Shown: positions 1 through 8,546, numbered from the stretch's first letter. The stretch is DNA of 64,000 nt from Scatocola faecipullorum (GCA_018714685.1 DVNC01000029.1:18586-82585), one strand, 5' to 3'. The notes: generated by a model from the letters alone, not told the origin. A program made the numbers and translations.

Positions 1-697
1 TGAAACGGATTTTGTTTTCAGACATGGCAATTGTAATCTCGCCTGCGCCGGTATCATCCAGCAGCTTGCGAATTTCACCGACGGTCTTGCGCGGAATAAT
101 CACGCCGACCATATTCTCGGCACCTTTCGGAAGCGGAGATTCAACGCAGGCCAAACGGTGGCCGTCGGTTGCAACCACGCGCAGAACTTTGGCTTCGCCT
201 TCGTTCTTGGCATGCATATAAACGCCGTTCAGATAGTAACGGGTTTCTTCTGTTGAAACGGCAAACTTCGTCCGGTCAATAACGTCTTTCAATTCTTCTT
301 TTGCCATAACGAAATTAGTCGGCAGTTTATCGCCGGAAATGACCGGAAAATCTTCAACGCCGATGCAGGAAAGGGAGAATTTTGACTTGCCGGAAGCAAT
401 TGTCAGCTGACCTTTGTCATCGGGAAACGTCAGCTCAACGTCGGAACCGTCGGACAATTTGCGGACGATGTCATACAGCATATGAGCCGGCGCCGTCGTC
501 GCACCGGTTTCAATCGTCTTGGCATCGACGATTTCGGTTATTTCGGTATCCATATCCGTCGCTTTAAAACTGATGCCGTCTTCCATTGCTTCGATTCGCA
601 CATTGGACAGAACCGGAATGGTATTGCGTTTTTCCACGATGCTCTGGACGTGGCTTAAAGATTTCAGCAGATTTGCGCGTTCAATTGTAAATTTCAT
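1..697 (-). CDS. dnaN: DNA polymerase III beta sliding clamp (partial, C-terminus outside window)
   Basis: Encodes the first 232 residues of the ring-shaped clamp that tethers DNA polymerase III to DNA. The translated N-terminus begins MKFTIERANLLKSLSHVQ and continues through the family pattern of short beta strands, with VEKRNTIPVLSNV near residue 22 and VATDGHRLA near 170. The ATG lies at 695-697. The gene runs off the left edge, so the third clamp domain cannot be judged. It lies 210 bp downstream of dnaA on the same strand, the usual dnaA-dnaN order, but a hairpin separates the two genes, so dnaN may also have its own promoter. Confidence 0.96.
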   Translation of the reverse strand, partial: MKFTIERANLLKSLSHVQSIVEKRNTIPVLSNVRIEAMEDGISFKATDMDTEITEIVDAKTIETGATTAPAHMLYDIVRKLSDGSDVELTFPDDKGQLTIASGKSKFSLSCIGVEDFPVISGDKLPTNFVMAKEELKDVIDRTKFAVSTEETRYYLNGVYMHAKNEGEAKVLRVVATDGHRLACVESPLPKGAENMVGVIIPRKTVGEIRKLLDDTGAGEITIAMSENKIRF

Positions 698-772
698 TTT
701 CTTCACCAAAATTTTAGTTTTAATTACCGCAATTTTAGCACATTGCTTTAAAAGCATAAATAATTTCACCGC

Positions 773-781
773 TTATCAACA
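773..781 (+). promoter_or_regulatory. Single near-consensus DnaA box
   Basis: TTATCAACA differs at one position from the TTATCCACA box. It lies in the 210-bp dnaA-dnaN gap, about 75 bp upstream of the dnaN start. One isolated box could be a DnaA autoregulation or titration site. It is not enough to define an origin. Confidence 0.35.
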
Positions 782-863
782 GCTTTTTACGGCCGATTCG
801 CCAAGCCTTTTGGAATCGGAACTTTGAGCTGGGAAAGGTGTGGATGTTTCGCTTTCAAACGAC

Positions 864-893
864 AAAACCCTGCCGGTCAGGCAGGGTTTTTTT
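864..893 (-). terminator. Bidirectional hairpin terminator after dnaA
   Basis: AAAACCCTGCC pairs perfectly with GGCAGGGTTTT around a 5-nt loop. A 7-T run follows on the plus strand and a 4-T run on the minus strand. It lies 15 bp past the dnaA stop and so can attenuate dnaA-dnaN read-through. Confidence 0.8.
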
Positions 894-907
894 GTTGTTG
901 TCGAAAA

Positions 908-2359
908 TCAGCTTTCCAGCGTGCGTCTCAATGCGTCAACGTTTTCGGCCAGAGAAGCATCTTCCAAAATCAGTTCTTCAACCTTGCGAACAGCATGCAT
1001 AACCGTCGTGTGGTCACGGTCAAATTTGCGTCCGATTTCCGGCAGCGAACGTGAAGTCAGCTGTTTGGCCAGATACATCGCAATCTGGCGGGGGCGGGCA
1101 ACGGTGCGGGCCCGGCGGGAAGACTGCATTTCCTTAACCGAAATATTGAAATGTTCGGCAACTTTTTTCTGAATTTCATCAATGGTCGTACGCTTGTCAT
1201 ACGAACGCAGCATGTCTTTCAGAACGTCCTGAGTCATGTCCAGTGTGATTTCCTTGTCGGACAGCAGCTGCGAATGGGCAATAACGCGACGCAGAGCGCC
1301 TTCCAGTTCGCGGATGTTGGAAGTAATTTTCTGTGCCAGAAATTCAGCCACTTTCTGCGGCAGCTCAATACCCAGCTGACGCGCTTTGTTTTCCAAAATG
1401 CCGATTCTCAGGTCAAAGTCGGTCGGATGAATATCCGCAACCAAACCGCAGCCCAAACGGGATTTCAAACGGGTCTCAATGCCTTCCAGATCTGCCGGAG
1501 ATTTGTCCGCGGAGATGATAATCTGGCGTCCTTCTTCAATCAGGGAATTGAATGTGTAGAAAAACTCTTCCTGCGTGGTGTCTTTGCCGCCCATGAACTG
1601 AACGTCGTCAACCATCAGAACGTCAACCGAACGGAACTGTTCCTTGAAAGCTGTCGTGTCTTTGTAACGCAGAGCGCGAACAAACTTATACATAAACTTT
1701 TCGGCAGAAAGATAAACAATGTTGCGGGTCGGATCCTGCTGCTTAATGTGCCAGGCAATTGCATGCATCAGGTGCGTCTTGCCCAAACCGACGCCGGAAT
1801 ATAAAAAGAGGGGGTTAAAAGAAACGTTGCGGGATTCGGCAACCTTGCGGGCGGCGGCATAGGCAAACTCGTTGGTCTTGCCGACGACAAAATTATCAAA
1901 AGTATATTGCGGATTCAGGGGAACCGACAGCGACTGCTGGGAGTCGTTTCCGGCCTGAAAATCATTGCTGTTGGCCAGAACGGAGTTAATGCCGCTTTGA
2001 TAGATATTGGACGGTGACGGGCTGGAGGAAATTTTCTTCAGCAAAGAACGGCAGGAGGGGTTATACAGTCCTTTGGCTTCGTCCTGAACCGCCTGAACCA
2101 CGAAATTAACGCTTTTGATTTCGGGATTCTTCTTCTCCCAGATTTTGTGGATTCGGTCGGAATAGTGGGTAATAACCCAGTTGCGCATAAAACGGGTCGG
2201 CACGCAGATATTCATGACACCGTCATTAAAGGAACCCGGAGTCAGCGGTTTAAGCCAGCTGTCAAAGGCGGTGTCCCCTACTTCAGTTTTCAATTGGCTG
2301 CAAATCTGTCCCCATTGATCTTGAACAGAATTGTTGATTGTTGTTGCTTCTTCAGCCAT
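908..2359 (-). CDS. dnaA: Chromosomal replication initiator DnaA
   Basis: The 483-residue AAA+ initiator binds DnaA boxes and melts the origin. The N-terminal DnaB/DiaA-interacting domain covers about residues 1-90, followed by a Ser/Asn-rich linker. The Walker A GVGLGKTH is at about 189-196 and the Walker B VDDVQF at about 250-255. The C-terminal helix-turn-helix carries the signature DHTTVMHAVRKVE. Length is normal for alphaproteobacteria. The ATG is preceded by GGGGAG at good spacing. A 670-bp region without genes lies upstream, before rpsT. Nothing in the protein looks unusual. Confidence 0.98.
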   Translation of the reverse strand: MAEEATTINNSVQDQWGQICSQLKTEVGDTAFDSWLKPLTPGSFNDGVMNICVPTRFMRNWVITHYSDRIHKIWEKKNPEIKSVNFVVQAVQDEAKGLYNPSCRSLLKKISSSPSPSNIYQSGINSVLANSNDFQAGNDSQQSLSVPLNPQYTFDNFVVGKTNEFAYAAARKVAESRNVSFNPLFLYSGVGLGKTHLMHAIAWHIKQQDPTRNIVYLSAEKFMYKFVRALRYKDTTAFKEQFRSVDVLMVDDVQFMGGKDTTQEEFFYTFNSLIEEGRQIIISADKSPADLEGIETRLKSRLGCGLVADIHPTDFDLRIGILENKARQLGIELPQKVAEFLAQKITSNIRELEGALRRVIAHSQLLSDKEITLDMTQDVLKDMLRSYDKRTTIDEIQKKVAEHFNISVKEMQSSRRARTVARPRQIAMYLAKQLTSRSLPEIGRKFDRDHTTVMHAVRKVEELILEDASLAENVDALRRTLES

Positions 2360-2951
2360 TTTATCTCCCCATCTAAAAATTATGTTTCAAACTAATAAAT
2401 CTCGCTCTTTCCCGGTTTAACTTTCCCCAAAGTTTTTACTGCCCGGGTTCGAACAAAATTAAATTTTAATTTTCTGTCAGCTTTCGCGGAGCATTTGCCT
2501 GACAAGTTTTTTGTTTCGGCTTCTGCCTGTTGAAATCTGCCTTCCTGCCTTTATCAAACTTCGCCCGTCTGCTTTTCGGGGTGCTTTGGTTTTTGCCCTT
2601 AAATATCTCTGACGATACTTTCGGCAAATTTCGCCGCGGCATCCGCATTCCGAAAAACTGTCCCGCTCTTGCCTCCGGGGTTCCTCTTTGTCATTAAGGC
2701 GCCTTTTCCGCAAGTCCCGGTTCGGTTTTTCTGCCGGTGGGTTTTCTCTCCGTCATGCCAATTTTCCGAAGAGGAAGTTTAATAATATTCGGAAGATTCG
2801 AAAATCAAAATTTGCGAGGTACTTCTCTAAAGTGATTTGGATACTATCGCCCCGAAAAAATAATTACAACAGAACATTTCAAGAACATTGCAATTAAATT
2901 TCTTGACAGCGCTTTTTTGCAGAGTCGCCCAGATTCTGTCATTTTGCGCAT
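2360..2951. other. Long gene-free region upstream of dnaA
   Basis: About 590 bp between the dnaA start and the rpsT terminator contain no convincing ORF; open frames here have no family features. It holds AT-rich stretches (about 2455-2475 and 2775-2895) such as an origin might use, but I found no TTATCCACA box or one-mismatch variant on either strand. It may carry the dnaA promoter. Origin function cannot be supported from sequence alone. Confidence 0.4.
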
Positions 2952-3009
2952 AAAAAAACACAAACCAAAATCTCCTTTAAGCTTGAAAGGATAAGTCGGT
3001 TTGTGTTTA
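2952..3009 (-). terminator. Nested hairpin terminator of rpsT
   Basis: The outer stem ACACAAACC / GGTTTGTGT encloses an inner stem TCCTTT / AAAGGA. On the minus strand the structure is followed by a 7-T run. It begins about 25 bp after the rpsT stop codon. Confidence 0.85.
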
Positions 3010-3032
3010 AAAATGTCACTGAAAAGTGAAAA

Positions 3033-3293
3033 TTACAAAGCTTTAATTTTTTTGGAAAGACGGGAAACCGTACGAGAAGCATTGTGTTTTTCAACGACAC
3101 CCTTCTGGGCGGCTCTCATCAATTCGGATTCAGCAACAGCAAAAGCGGCCTGGGCAGCTTCTTTATTGTTTTCCATAACCGCAGCGATGACTTTCTTTAC
3201 AAAAGTGCGGACGCGGCTTCTGCGTGCACCGTTGATAACGGCTCTTTTGTTGTTTCTTTTAATTCTGGTCTTTGCCGATTTATGATTGGCCAT
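3033..3293 (-). CDS. rpsT: 30S ribosomal protein bS20
   Basis: The 86-residue, highly basic three-helix protein binds the 16S rRNA 5' domain during small-subunit assembly. The start MANHKSAKTRIKRNNKR and the internal SRVRTFVKKV block are diagnostic, and the length matches the family. It lies between dnaA and the enoyl-CoA hydratase gene, an arrangement common in Rhodospirillales-like genomes. It has its own promoter (3345-3374) and terminator, so it is probably monocistronic. Confidence 0.97.
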   Translation of the reverse strand: MANHKSAKTRIKRNNKRAVINGARRSRVRTFVKKVIAAVMENNKEAAQAAFAVAESELMRAAQKGVVEKHNASRTVSRLSKKIKAL

Positions 3294-3344
3294 TTCTTTT
3301 AATCCTGTATTTAAATAGTTAAACGATATTTAATTCTGATATGC

Positions 3345-3374
3345 TTTATAAACTCTATGCAGGGCTTAAGTCAA
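3345..3374 (-). promoter_or_regulatory. Sigma-70-type promoter of rpsT
   Basis: Read on the minus strand, TTGACT (-35) is separated by 18 bp from TATAAA (-10). The -10 ends about 50 bp upstream of the rpsT start codon, leaving a leader of roughly 45 nt. Confidence 0.6.
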
Positions 3375-3420
3375 TACTTAATTTGCACAAACTTACCCGT
3401 TTTTAAGCTTTTTTAAGCCG

Positions 3421-4182
3421 TTAGGAATGCTTCCTGATGAAATCGGCCAGCGATTCCCGAAAATCTTCGCTGTTCAGGCACATCCGGCTGCTCTGATTCT
3501 CAAGGGCGATTCCTGTCGCCAGCGGCGTGTTGGCGGCTGCCTGTTTAATGGCCTGTTTGGCGGTGCTGACCGCCAAATCCGATTGTTCGGCGATTTTGGC
3601 GGCGACTTTGTAGCATTCGTCGTATAAATCCGTCAGAGGAATAATCCGGCTGACGAGTCCCGTCCGTTCGGCCTCTTCCGCGTTGATTGCCCGTCCGCTG
3701 AGAATCACTTCCATTGCTTTGGCCTTTCCTATTGCTTTGGTCAGCAGCTGAGTGGCACCGAAACAGGGAATGGAGGCCAGGCTCAGTTCCGGCTGGCCGA
3801 ATTTGGCGTTGTCCGCGGCCAGAATGATGTCGCAGTTCAGCGCGATTTCGCACCCGATTCCCAATGCAAAACCGGCGACGGCGGCAATCAGCGGTTTGCG
3901 CGTGGCGGCAAAAGTTTCCATATATTTGTGCATTTTCAGCAGTTCGGTATCCCTGCTGTTGACTTTTTCGATCAGGTCTCTGACGTCAATTCCGGCGGCG
4001 AAGGCTTTGTCGCTGCCGCGGATGATAATCGCCCTGACCCACGGGTCTTCGTCAAAAGCTTTGGTTTGGCTGGTCAGTTCCCGCAGCATTTCTTCGCTGA
4101 CGGCATTAAGCGCTTTCGGACGGTTCAGGGTAATAATGCCGACTTTTCCTTTAATCTCGCTGACAACGGTATTTAATTCCAT
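3421..4182 (-). CDS. Enoyl-CoA hydratase/isomerase family protein (crotonase fold)
   Basis: The 253-residue crotonase-fold protein probably hydrates 2-enoyl-CoA in fatty-acid or related acyl-CoA metabolism. Both catalytic glutamates are present with the canonical 20-residue spacing: E112 in GIGCEIAL and E132 in FGQPELSL. The oxyanion-hole segment FAAGIDV is near residue 61. The usual IPGAGGTQ after the second Glu reads IPCFGATQ, so exact substrate is uncertain. It starts 8 bp after the small exported protein gene and is likely co-transcribed with mutM. This gene commonly sits between mutM and rpsT in related genomes. Confidence 0.85.
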   Translation of the reverse strand: MELNTVVSEIKGKVGIITLNRPKALNAVSEEMLRELTSQTKAFDEDPWVRAIIIRGSDKAFAAGIDVRDLIEKVNSRDTELLKMHKYMETFAATRKPLIAAVAGFALGIGCEIALNCDIILAADNAKFGQPELSLASIPCFGATQLLTKAIGKAKAMEVILSGRAINAEEAERTGLVSRIIPLTDLYDECYKVAAKIAEQSDLAVSTAKQAIKQAAANTPLATGIALENQSSRMCLNSEDFRESLADFIRKHS

Positions 4183-4190
4183 AACAACCT

Positions 4191-4568
4191 CTACATCTTG
4201 CTTTTAACGGTAATTCTGACTTCCAGCGGGCGTGCTATTTCCTGAACGATTTCAAGCATTTCCGCCTCGCGGTAAAAAATAAGCGTATTGTCGCGCCGGC
4301 CCTGATAAGTCCAGCCCAGCTGCGGCAAAGTGTTGACATAAAACTTTTCCACGGCCTTAAAGCCGACCCTTGTGCTGGTCAGATAAGCTTCGACAAAGCG
4401 CGATTCTTCATTGCCGAAACTGATGGTGTCTTTCTGAATCTGAGTCATGCCGTCCATCAGAGGAACGTCTTCAAATCCCTCAATAAATGTAGTGGCCCGT
4501 GCCGTTGCGGCAATGCCGGAAAAGAGAACCCCTAAAATGATTGCATATTTATAAATGTTTTTTGTCAT
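4191..4568 (-). CDS. Small exported protein of unknown function
   Basis: 125 residues. Residues 1-25 form a signal peptide with a hydrophobic core (YAIILGVLFSGIAATA) and probable cleavage after ARA. The mature part is mixed alpha/beta, includes GFEDVPLMDGM, and has no cysteines or catalytic motif I recognise. It begins 6 bp after the mutM stop and ends 8 bp before the echA-like start, so it is the middle gene of a three-gene transcript. Its function is unknown; periplasmic location follows from the signal peptide. Confidence 0.8.
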   Translation of the reverse strand: MTKNIYKYAIILGVLFSGIAATARATTFIEGFEDVPLMDGMTQIQKDTISFGNEESRFVEAYLTSTRVGFKAVEKFYVNTLPQLGWTYQGRRDNTLIFYREAEMLEIVQEIARPLEVRITVKSKM

Positions 4569-4574
4569 GGCTTT

Positions 4575-5414
4575 TCACTTTTGTTTGGTGGGACAGTAAA
4601 AGGTTGAACGTCCGCCCTGAACGATTTTCCTGATTCCCCCGGTGCGGGCCGGAGAGCAGGTGCAGCCCGGGCAGGGCTGTCCGGTTTTGTTGTAAACGCA
4701 GTGCTGGTTCTGAAAATAACCGAGACTGCCGTCCGGCTTGCGGTAATCGCGCAGTGTCGAACCGCCGGCCTTGATTGCTTTTTCCAAAACTTCGCGTACC
4801 GCTTTCAGCAGTTTGCCGCATTCCGTCCGGCTGAGGCTGCCGGCCTCTCGTGTCGGCAGAATGGAGGCGCCGAACAAAGCTTCGGAGGCATATATATTGC
4901 CGATTCCGCAGATAATCTCCTGATCCAGCAGGGCAATTTTGATGGCCGTTTTTTTGTTTTTCAGCTTCTCGTACAGATATTCTGCCGTCAGCCGTTGGTC
5001 AAAAGGGTCGATTCCCGTGTGTTTGAAAGCGGGAAATTCGGCCAGCTTGTCAGAAATGCAGTAAGTCATCATGCCGAACCGTCGGGCATCGTTATAAATA
5101 AGAACGCCGCCGCTCGTTTCAATCACCACATGGTCATGCTTGTCGAGTTTGTCGGGCAGACTGTCGCTGATTTTGACTCTACCGCTCATACCCAAATGCC
5201 AGACGATGCTCAAGCCGTTATCCAGCGAAATGACAATATATTTGGCGATTCGCCGGTAACCTGTAATGCGGGCGCCGGTAATTTTCGCCGCAAAATCTTC
5301 CGGAATAATTTCGCGAAAGCGATTGTTGTTTACGCTGACTCTGGTTATATTGGAGTCACCGATTCCTTTTTGGATGGCGGACTTAATCGTTTCGACTTCA
5401 GGTAATTCAGGCAT
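4575..5414 (-). CDS. mutM: Formamidopyrimidine-DNA glycosylase (Fpg/MutM)
   Basis: Excises 8-oxoguanine and formamidopyrimidines and cleaves the AP site. The start is placed at the ATG giving MPELPEVET, because Pro2 is the catalytic nucleophile; GAGGAC precedes it, and an upstream in-frame ATG would bury Pro2. Glu3 and Lys58 (in RRIAKYI) are present, as is the WHLGMSGR motif. The C-terminal zinc finger is altered: CPGC and the third Cys in FYCP are present, but the end reads CPTKQK where the family has CPxCQ. The fourth zinc ligand is therefore missing or replaced. 279 residues, close to normal length. Confidence 0.93.
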   Translation of the reverse strand: MPELPEVETIKSAIQKGIGDSNITRVSVNNNRFREIIPEDFAAKITGARITGYRRIAKYIVISLDNGLSIVWHLGMSGRVKISDSLPDKLDKHDHVVIETSGGVLIYNDARRFGMMTYCISDKLAEFPAFKHTGIDPFDQRLTAEYLYEKLKNKKTAIKIALLDQEIICGIGNIYASEALFGASILPTREAGSLSRTECGKLLKAVREVLEKAIKAGGSTLRDYRKPDGSLGYFQNQHCVYNKTGQPCPGCTCSPARTGGIRKIVQGGRSTFYCPTKQK

Positions 5415-5475
5415 TGCGTCCTCAAACAGATATTGCCGCCGCACGGTTGCGGCCGCTTTTGCGAAAGTATTATAA

Positions 5476-6573
5476 ATGATAAATGAATTTTTACAATTCT
5501 TAAAAAAGCAAAAGTTAGCAAATCACTTTGCCCGTCATGATTTGCTGTTTTTGCTGCGCCCGCTGCAGACGTTCCGGGCCAATTTGCCGCTGGCCTCCCT
5601 CCTGCGCCGACCTTCCGCTCGCCCGCCGGTTCGGCGCGTGATTGATTATTTGCAGAAAAATCCGCAGTCGATGGCTGCGGTGCTGGCAGTCAGACTGGCG
5701 CTCAACTATAAAACCTGTCCGCCCCGCCTGCCGGAAAGAATTCTGCGCGGAGGAGAGATTTTCAAAACGGCACTGACAGCCAAAGACCGGCGCAGCCGGG
5801 AAAAACTGCTGGCCGAACTGGCTGCCCGTGACTGGCCGGATTTTGATTTCGGCGATCTGCAGAAAAATTTGGATTTAAATCTTGATATGCGCCTGCTGGC
5901 TGCGGAACTTGAACGTTTGTCGGGTGCTGCCGCCGAATATCCCGGTTGCCTGAAATTCGCCGTCAACTGGCCCGAAACCTCGCAGGAAAGGCTGGTTTTG
6001 GATTTTTCGGCACCGACAGAATATACAATGTGTCTGAAAGAAAAGGCCCAGCAAAACCTGGCGGAAATTTTCTTCCGTCTTTTCTATTGGAAATCGCTGC
6101 TGGTGCTTGATTGGCCGGCAATCGCCTGTGATGCGGAAGGAAAGGTGGCCTGGCTTGATTTTTCGTTGTTGAAAGATGTCGATTCGTCTTTGCGGGCTCG
6201 GGCGCTTGATTATCTGCACCGACGCAGCAAACCCCGGACCCCGGCGGAACATGACCTGAAACGGGCATTGGATTTGCTGACGGTTTATTGTCCGCAGGTT
6301 GATTTGACGGCCATGGCCGAAGAAATCAGCTGTTGCCCGCTGCCGGAATTTACCACGGATGATCTTCGCCGCGGCGCACAGACGCTGAAACGTCTGCAAC
6401 AGCTGGGAATGTCTGCCGGTCATATCGATTCGCCGGTGGAAACTTCGCCGCAGGAAATTGCCTATTTGCTGGATTCCAAACGCCGTTTGCGCGAGTCTTC
6501 GTTCAGAAAAGCCTCTTTCTATTACTGGGGGCCGCTTCTGTTGGCAGCTTATGCTCTTTATTATTATTTCTGA
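5476..6573 (+). CDS. Degenerate UbiB/ABC1-family protein (pseudokinase candidate)
   Basis: 365 residues, divergent from mutM, where many alphaproteobacteria carry ubiE-ubiB. Three stretches track UbiB: an N-terminal helix with ARHDLLFLL; DLNLDMRLLAAELERL followed by a Pro/Trp region; and AEGKVAWLDFSLLKDVDSS at 221-238, matching the UbiB LDFGxxGRLxxxxR segment. The KxGQ motif expected near residue 70 is absent, the DFG reads DFS (228-230), and the HADPHPGN catalytic loop reads LDWPAIAC. A C-terminal membrane segment remains, as in UbiB. Homology is inferred from pattern and position. If correct it has lost ATPase/kinase chemistry but stays open over its full length. Confidence 0.6.
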   Translation: MINEFLQFLKKQKLANHFARHDLLFLLRPLQTFRANLPLASLLRRPSARPPVRRVIDYLQKNPQSMAAVLAVRLALNYKTCPPRLPERILRGGEIFKTALTAKDRRSREKLLAELAARDWPDFDFGDLQKNLDLNLDMRLLAAELERLSGAAAEYPGCLKFAVNWPETSQERLVLDFSAPTEYTMCLKEKAQQNLAEIFFRLFYWKSLLVLDWPAIACDAEGKVAWLDFSLLKDVDSSLRARALDYLHRRSKPRTPAEHDLKRALDLLTVYCPQVDLTAMAEEISCCPLPEFTTDDLRRGAQTLKRLQQLGMSAGHIDSPVETSPQEIAYLLDSKRRLRESSFRKASFYYWGPLLLAAYALYYYF

Positions 6574-6875
6574 GAATCATGGGGGAGTTTTTCTATCCGC
6601 AGCAAAATCTGGCTGATGCGGGAATTTGAAACCGGCAAACCGTTCTGTCGGGCTTTTTCTGCCGCATCACGGTAATACATCAGCATAAACAGCCGCGTCA
6701 GATAAGTCAGGCCGAGTTTGCGGTCGGGAATATTTTCCAGCAGCCCGATAAGCGTGTTCCGATTGGTTTTTTCGGTGCGGCAGATGTCATCCAGGGCATT
6801 CCATTCCTCTTGGCAGAGGCGCATGCTGGTTCGCCTTTGGTTGATAATAATAATGCGTTTGAGTAATTTGGTCAT
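6564..6875 (-). CDS. Ribbon-helix-helix domain protein (RHH_4 type)
   Basis: The 103-residue protein resembles the RHH_4 family of small alphaproteobacterial DNA-binding proteins. The beta strand RRTSMRLCQEEWNAL (14-28) is followed by helices DDICRTEKTNRNTLIGLL and a conserved Tyr/Phe-rich helix (TRLFMLMYYRDAAE). It converges on the UbiB-like gene with a 10-bp overlap of coding ends. It is probably an autonomous transcription factor or nucleoid-associated regulator; targets are unknown. Confidence 0.75.
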   Translation of the reverse strand: MTKLLKRIIIINQRRTSMRLCQEEWNALDDICRTEKTNRNTLIGLLENIPDRKLGLTYLTRLFMLMYYRDAAEKARQNGLPVSNSRISQILLRIEKLPHDSQK

Positions 6876-7002
6876 TTTTTGCTCAGTCTATTCTTTCAAA
6901 ATAGATTTTAAGAGGTTGCCATTAAAATCACATTGCGCTAATAATAAAGCGACAAAACTTAATATACAATTAAAGAGAGCAAATAAAATAAACTGACAAC
7001 AA

Positions 7003-7548
7003 ATGAAAAAGATAAAACGCCCGCGTAAATATTTTGCGCCCCAGAATGAAGGTACGGAGCGCAAATGCGATCATCCCGGCTGTGAAAAGGCGGGCGAATA
7101 CCGTGCGCCCAAAGACCGTAAATTAAAAGATTATTATTGGTTTTGTCTGGAGCATGTTCAGGAATATAACGCGCAGTGGAATTATTATGCCGGCGAAATT
7201 CCCGAAGAGGACGAAGGCCCGAAAGCCCGTATGCATTTTAAAGGCTTCCGTTCCAAAGTACGCTATAAGCACGGCTACAGTTTTAAGGATGATTTCGGCT
7301 TCTTTGGCGAATATGCAACGGATTACAGCGCCATCGACGATGAAATTATGTATAATGCGGAAGAACGCAAATGCCTTGAAATCATGGAGCTTAAAATATC
7401 CGAAGTCAGCTTGGAGAGCCTGAAGCGCCAATATAAAAAACTGGCAAAAAAATATCACCCGGATACCAATCAGGGCGACAAAGACGCCGAAGAAAAATTC
7501 AAACAGCTCACGAATGCATACAGTCTGCTGTTGGCCAAACTTTCCTGA
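7003..7548 (+). CDS. J-domain protein with N-terminal Cys/His cluster
   Basis: 181 residues. The C-terminal about 55 residues form a J domain with the HPD tripeptide at about 152-154 (KKYHPDTNQ), which would stimulate DnaK ATPase. The N-terminus carries a Cys/His cluster (CDHPGC at about 22-27, later FCLEH) suggestive of metal binding. The central region is aromatic and charged. This architecture is common in Rhodospirillales. It is one of three J proteins in this window. No strong Shine-Dalgarno precedes the ATG. Confidence 0.8.
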   Translation: MKKIKRPRKYFAPQNEGTERKCDHPGCEKAGEYRAPKDRKLKDYYWFCLEHVQEYNAQWNYYAGEIPEEDEGPKARMHFKGFRSKVRYKHGYSFKDDFGFFGEYATDYSAIDDEIMYNAEERKCLEIMELKISEVSLESLKRQYKKLAKKYHPDTNQGDKDAEEKFKQLTNAYSLLLAKLS

Positions 7549-7550
7549 TT

Positions 7551-8546
7551 TTAAAATCCTTCTTCTTTGTAAGGACGGTTCATCAGCTCTTCCATGGCCG
7601 CTTTGAGCGGAAAGTTTTCAAACAGGACTTTGTTGACCATTTCGCAAATCGGCATTTCAACCCCCAGCTTGCGTGCCAGTTTCAACACGGCTTTGGCGGT
7701 GTGCAGGCCTTCGACGGTCCGGGTGTTTTCCGCAATTACTTTTTGCGCTTCTCCGCAGGTGCCGACGGCATAACCGAAACTGAAATTGCGCGATTGAGAA
7801 CAATTGGCCGTTAAAACCAAATCACCCAGTCCGCTCATGCCCATCATTGTGGTCGGCAGGCCGCCCAAAGCTTTGGACAACCGGCCCATTTCATTCAGTC
7901 CCCGGGTAATCAGTGCGGCCCGGGCACCGTCGCCGAAAGCGGCCCCTTCAATCACGCCCGAGGCAATTGCAATTACGTTTTTAACGCTCCCGCCGATTTG
8001 CGGAGAAATCATATCTGCTGTCGTATAGGGACGAAAATAAGGCGTTGCCAGCAGTTCGGTCAATTTGGCCGCGATTCCCGGTCTGTCGCAGGCAATCGTG
8101 ACGCAGGCCAGTTTCTGCCGGGCAATATCAATGGCAAAACCCGGCCCCGATAACACGGCAATCACTGCCGCAGGCACTTCTTCCCGCGCAACTTCCGACA
8201 GCATTTTGCCGCTGTTTTCCTCGATTCCTTTGGCACAGAGGACAATAACGCCGTTTTCTTTGACAAACGGTTTCATCGCCTGAAGCACGCTTCTGGTCGA
8301 TTGGGCCGAAGTCGTCAGTAAAACCGTATCGGTAAAATCAAAAACGTCCGACAGGGAAGATGTTGCCCGAATGGCATCGGGCAAAGGGATATTCGGCAGA
8401 TATTTGGAATTAAGATGTCTCAGGTTAATATCATCGGAAATTTCCTGATTTCGAGCCCAGCAAAGAACGCTGCAGCCGGCGCGCGCCGCCGTCAGGGCCA
8501 ATGCCGTTCCGAAAATTCCTGTTCCGATGATACCGATTCTTTTCAT
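7551..8546 (-). CDS. gpsA: Glycerol-3-phosphate dehydrogenase [NAD(P)+]
   Basis: Reduces dihydroxyacetone phosphate to sn-glycerol 3-phosphate for phospholipid synthesis. The start is set at the ATG giving MKRIGIIGTGIFGTALA, preceded by GGGGG at proper spacing; upstream in-frame codons run through the neighbour's terminator and are not used. The Rossmann GxGxxG, the catalytic-Lys segment GGSVKNVIAIASG and the GLGDLVLT substrate loop are all visible. 331 residues is the family length. It converges on the J-domain gene with a 2-bp gap. Confidence 0.95.
   Translation of the reverse strand: MKRIGIIGTGIFGTALALTAARAGCSVLCWARNQEISDDINLRHLNSKYLPNIPLPDAIRATSSLSDVFDFTDTVLLTTSAQSTRSVLQAMKPFVKENGVIVLCAKGIEENSGKMLSEVAREEVPAAVIAVLSGPGFAIDIARQKLACVTIACDRPGIAAKLTELLATPYFRPYTTADMISPQIGGSVKNVIAIASGVIEGAAFGDGARAALITRGLNEMGRLSKALGGLPTTMMGMSGLGDLVLTANCSQSRNFSFGYAVGTCGEAQKVIAENTRTVEGLHTAKAVLKLARKLGVEMPICEMVNKVLFENFPLKAAMEELMNRPYKEEGF

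Noticed and set aside
2466..2713. Two overlapping minus-strand frames rich in Arg/Lys upstream of dnaA
   Set aside because: No ribosome sites, no family features and low-complexity basic composition; best read as non-coding sequence.
5706..6423. Long minus-strand frames inside the UbiB-like gene
   Set aside because: Antisense shadows: the plus-strand frame has UbiB-like patterning, whereas these are Arg/Pro/Gln-rich without motifs.
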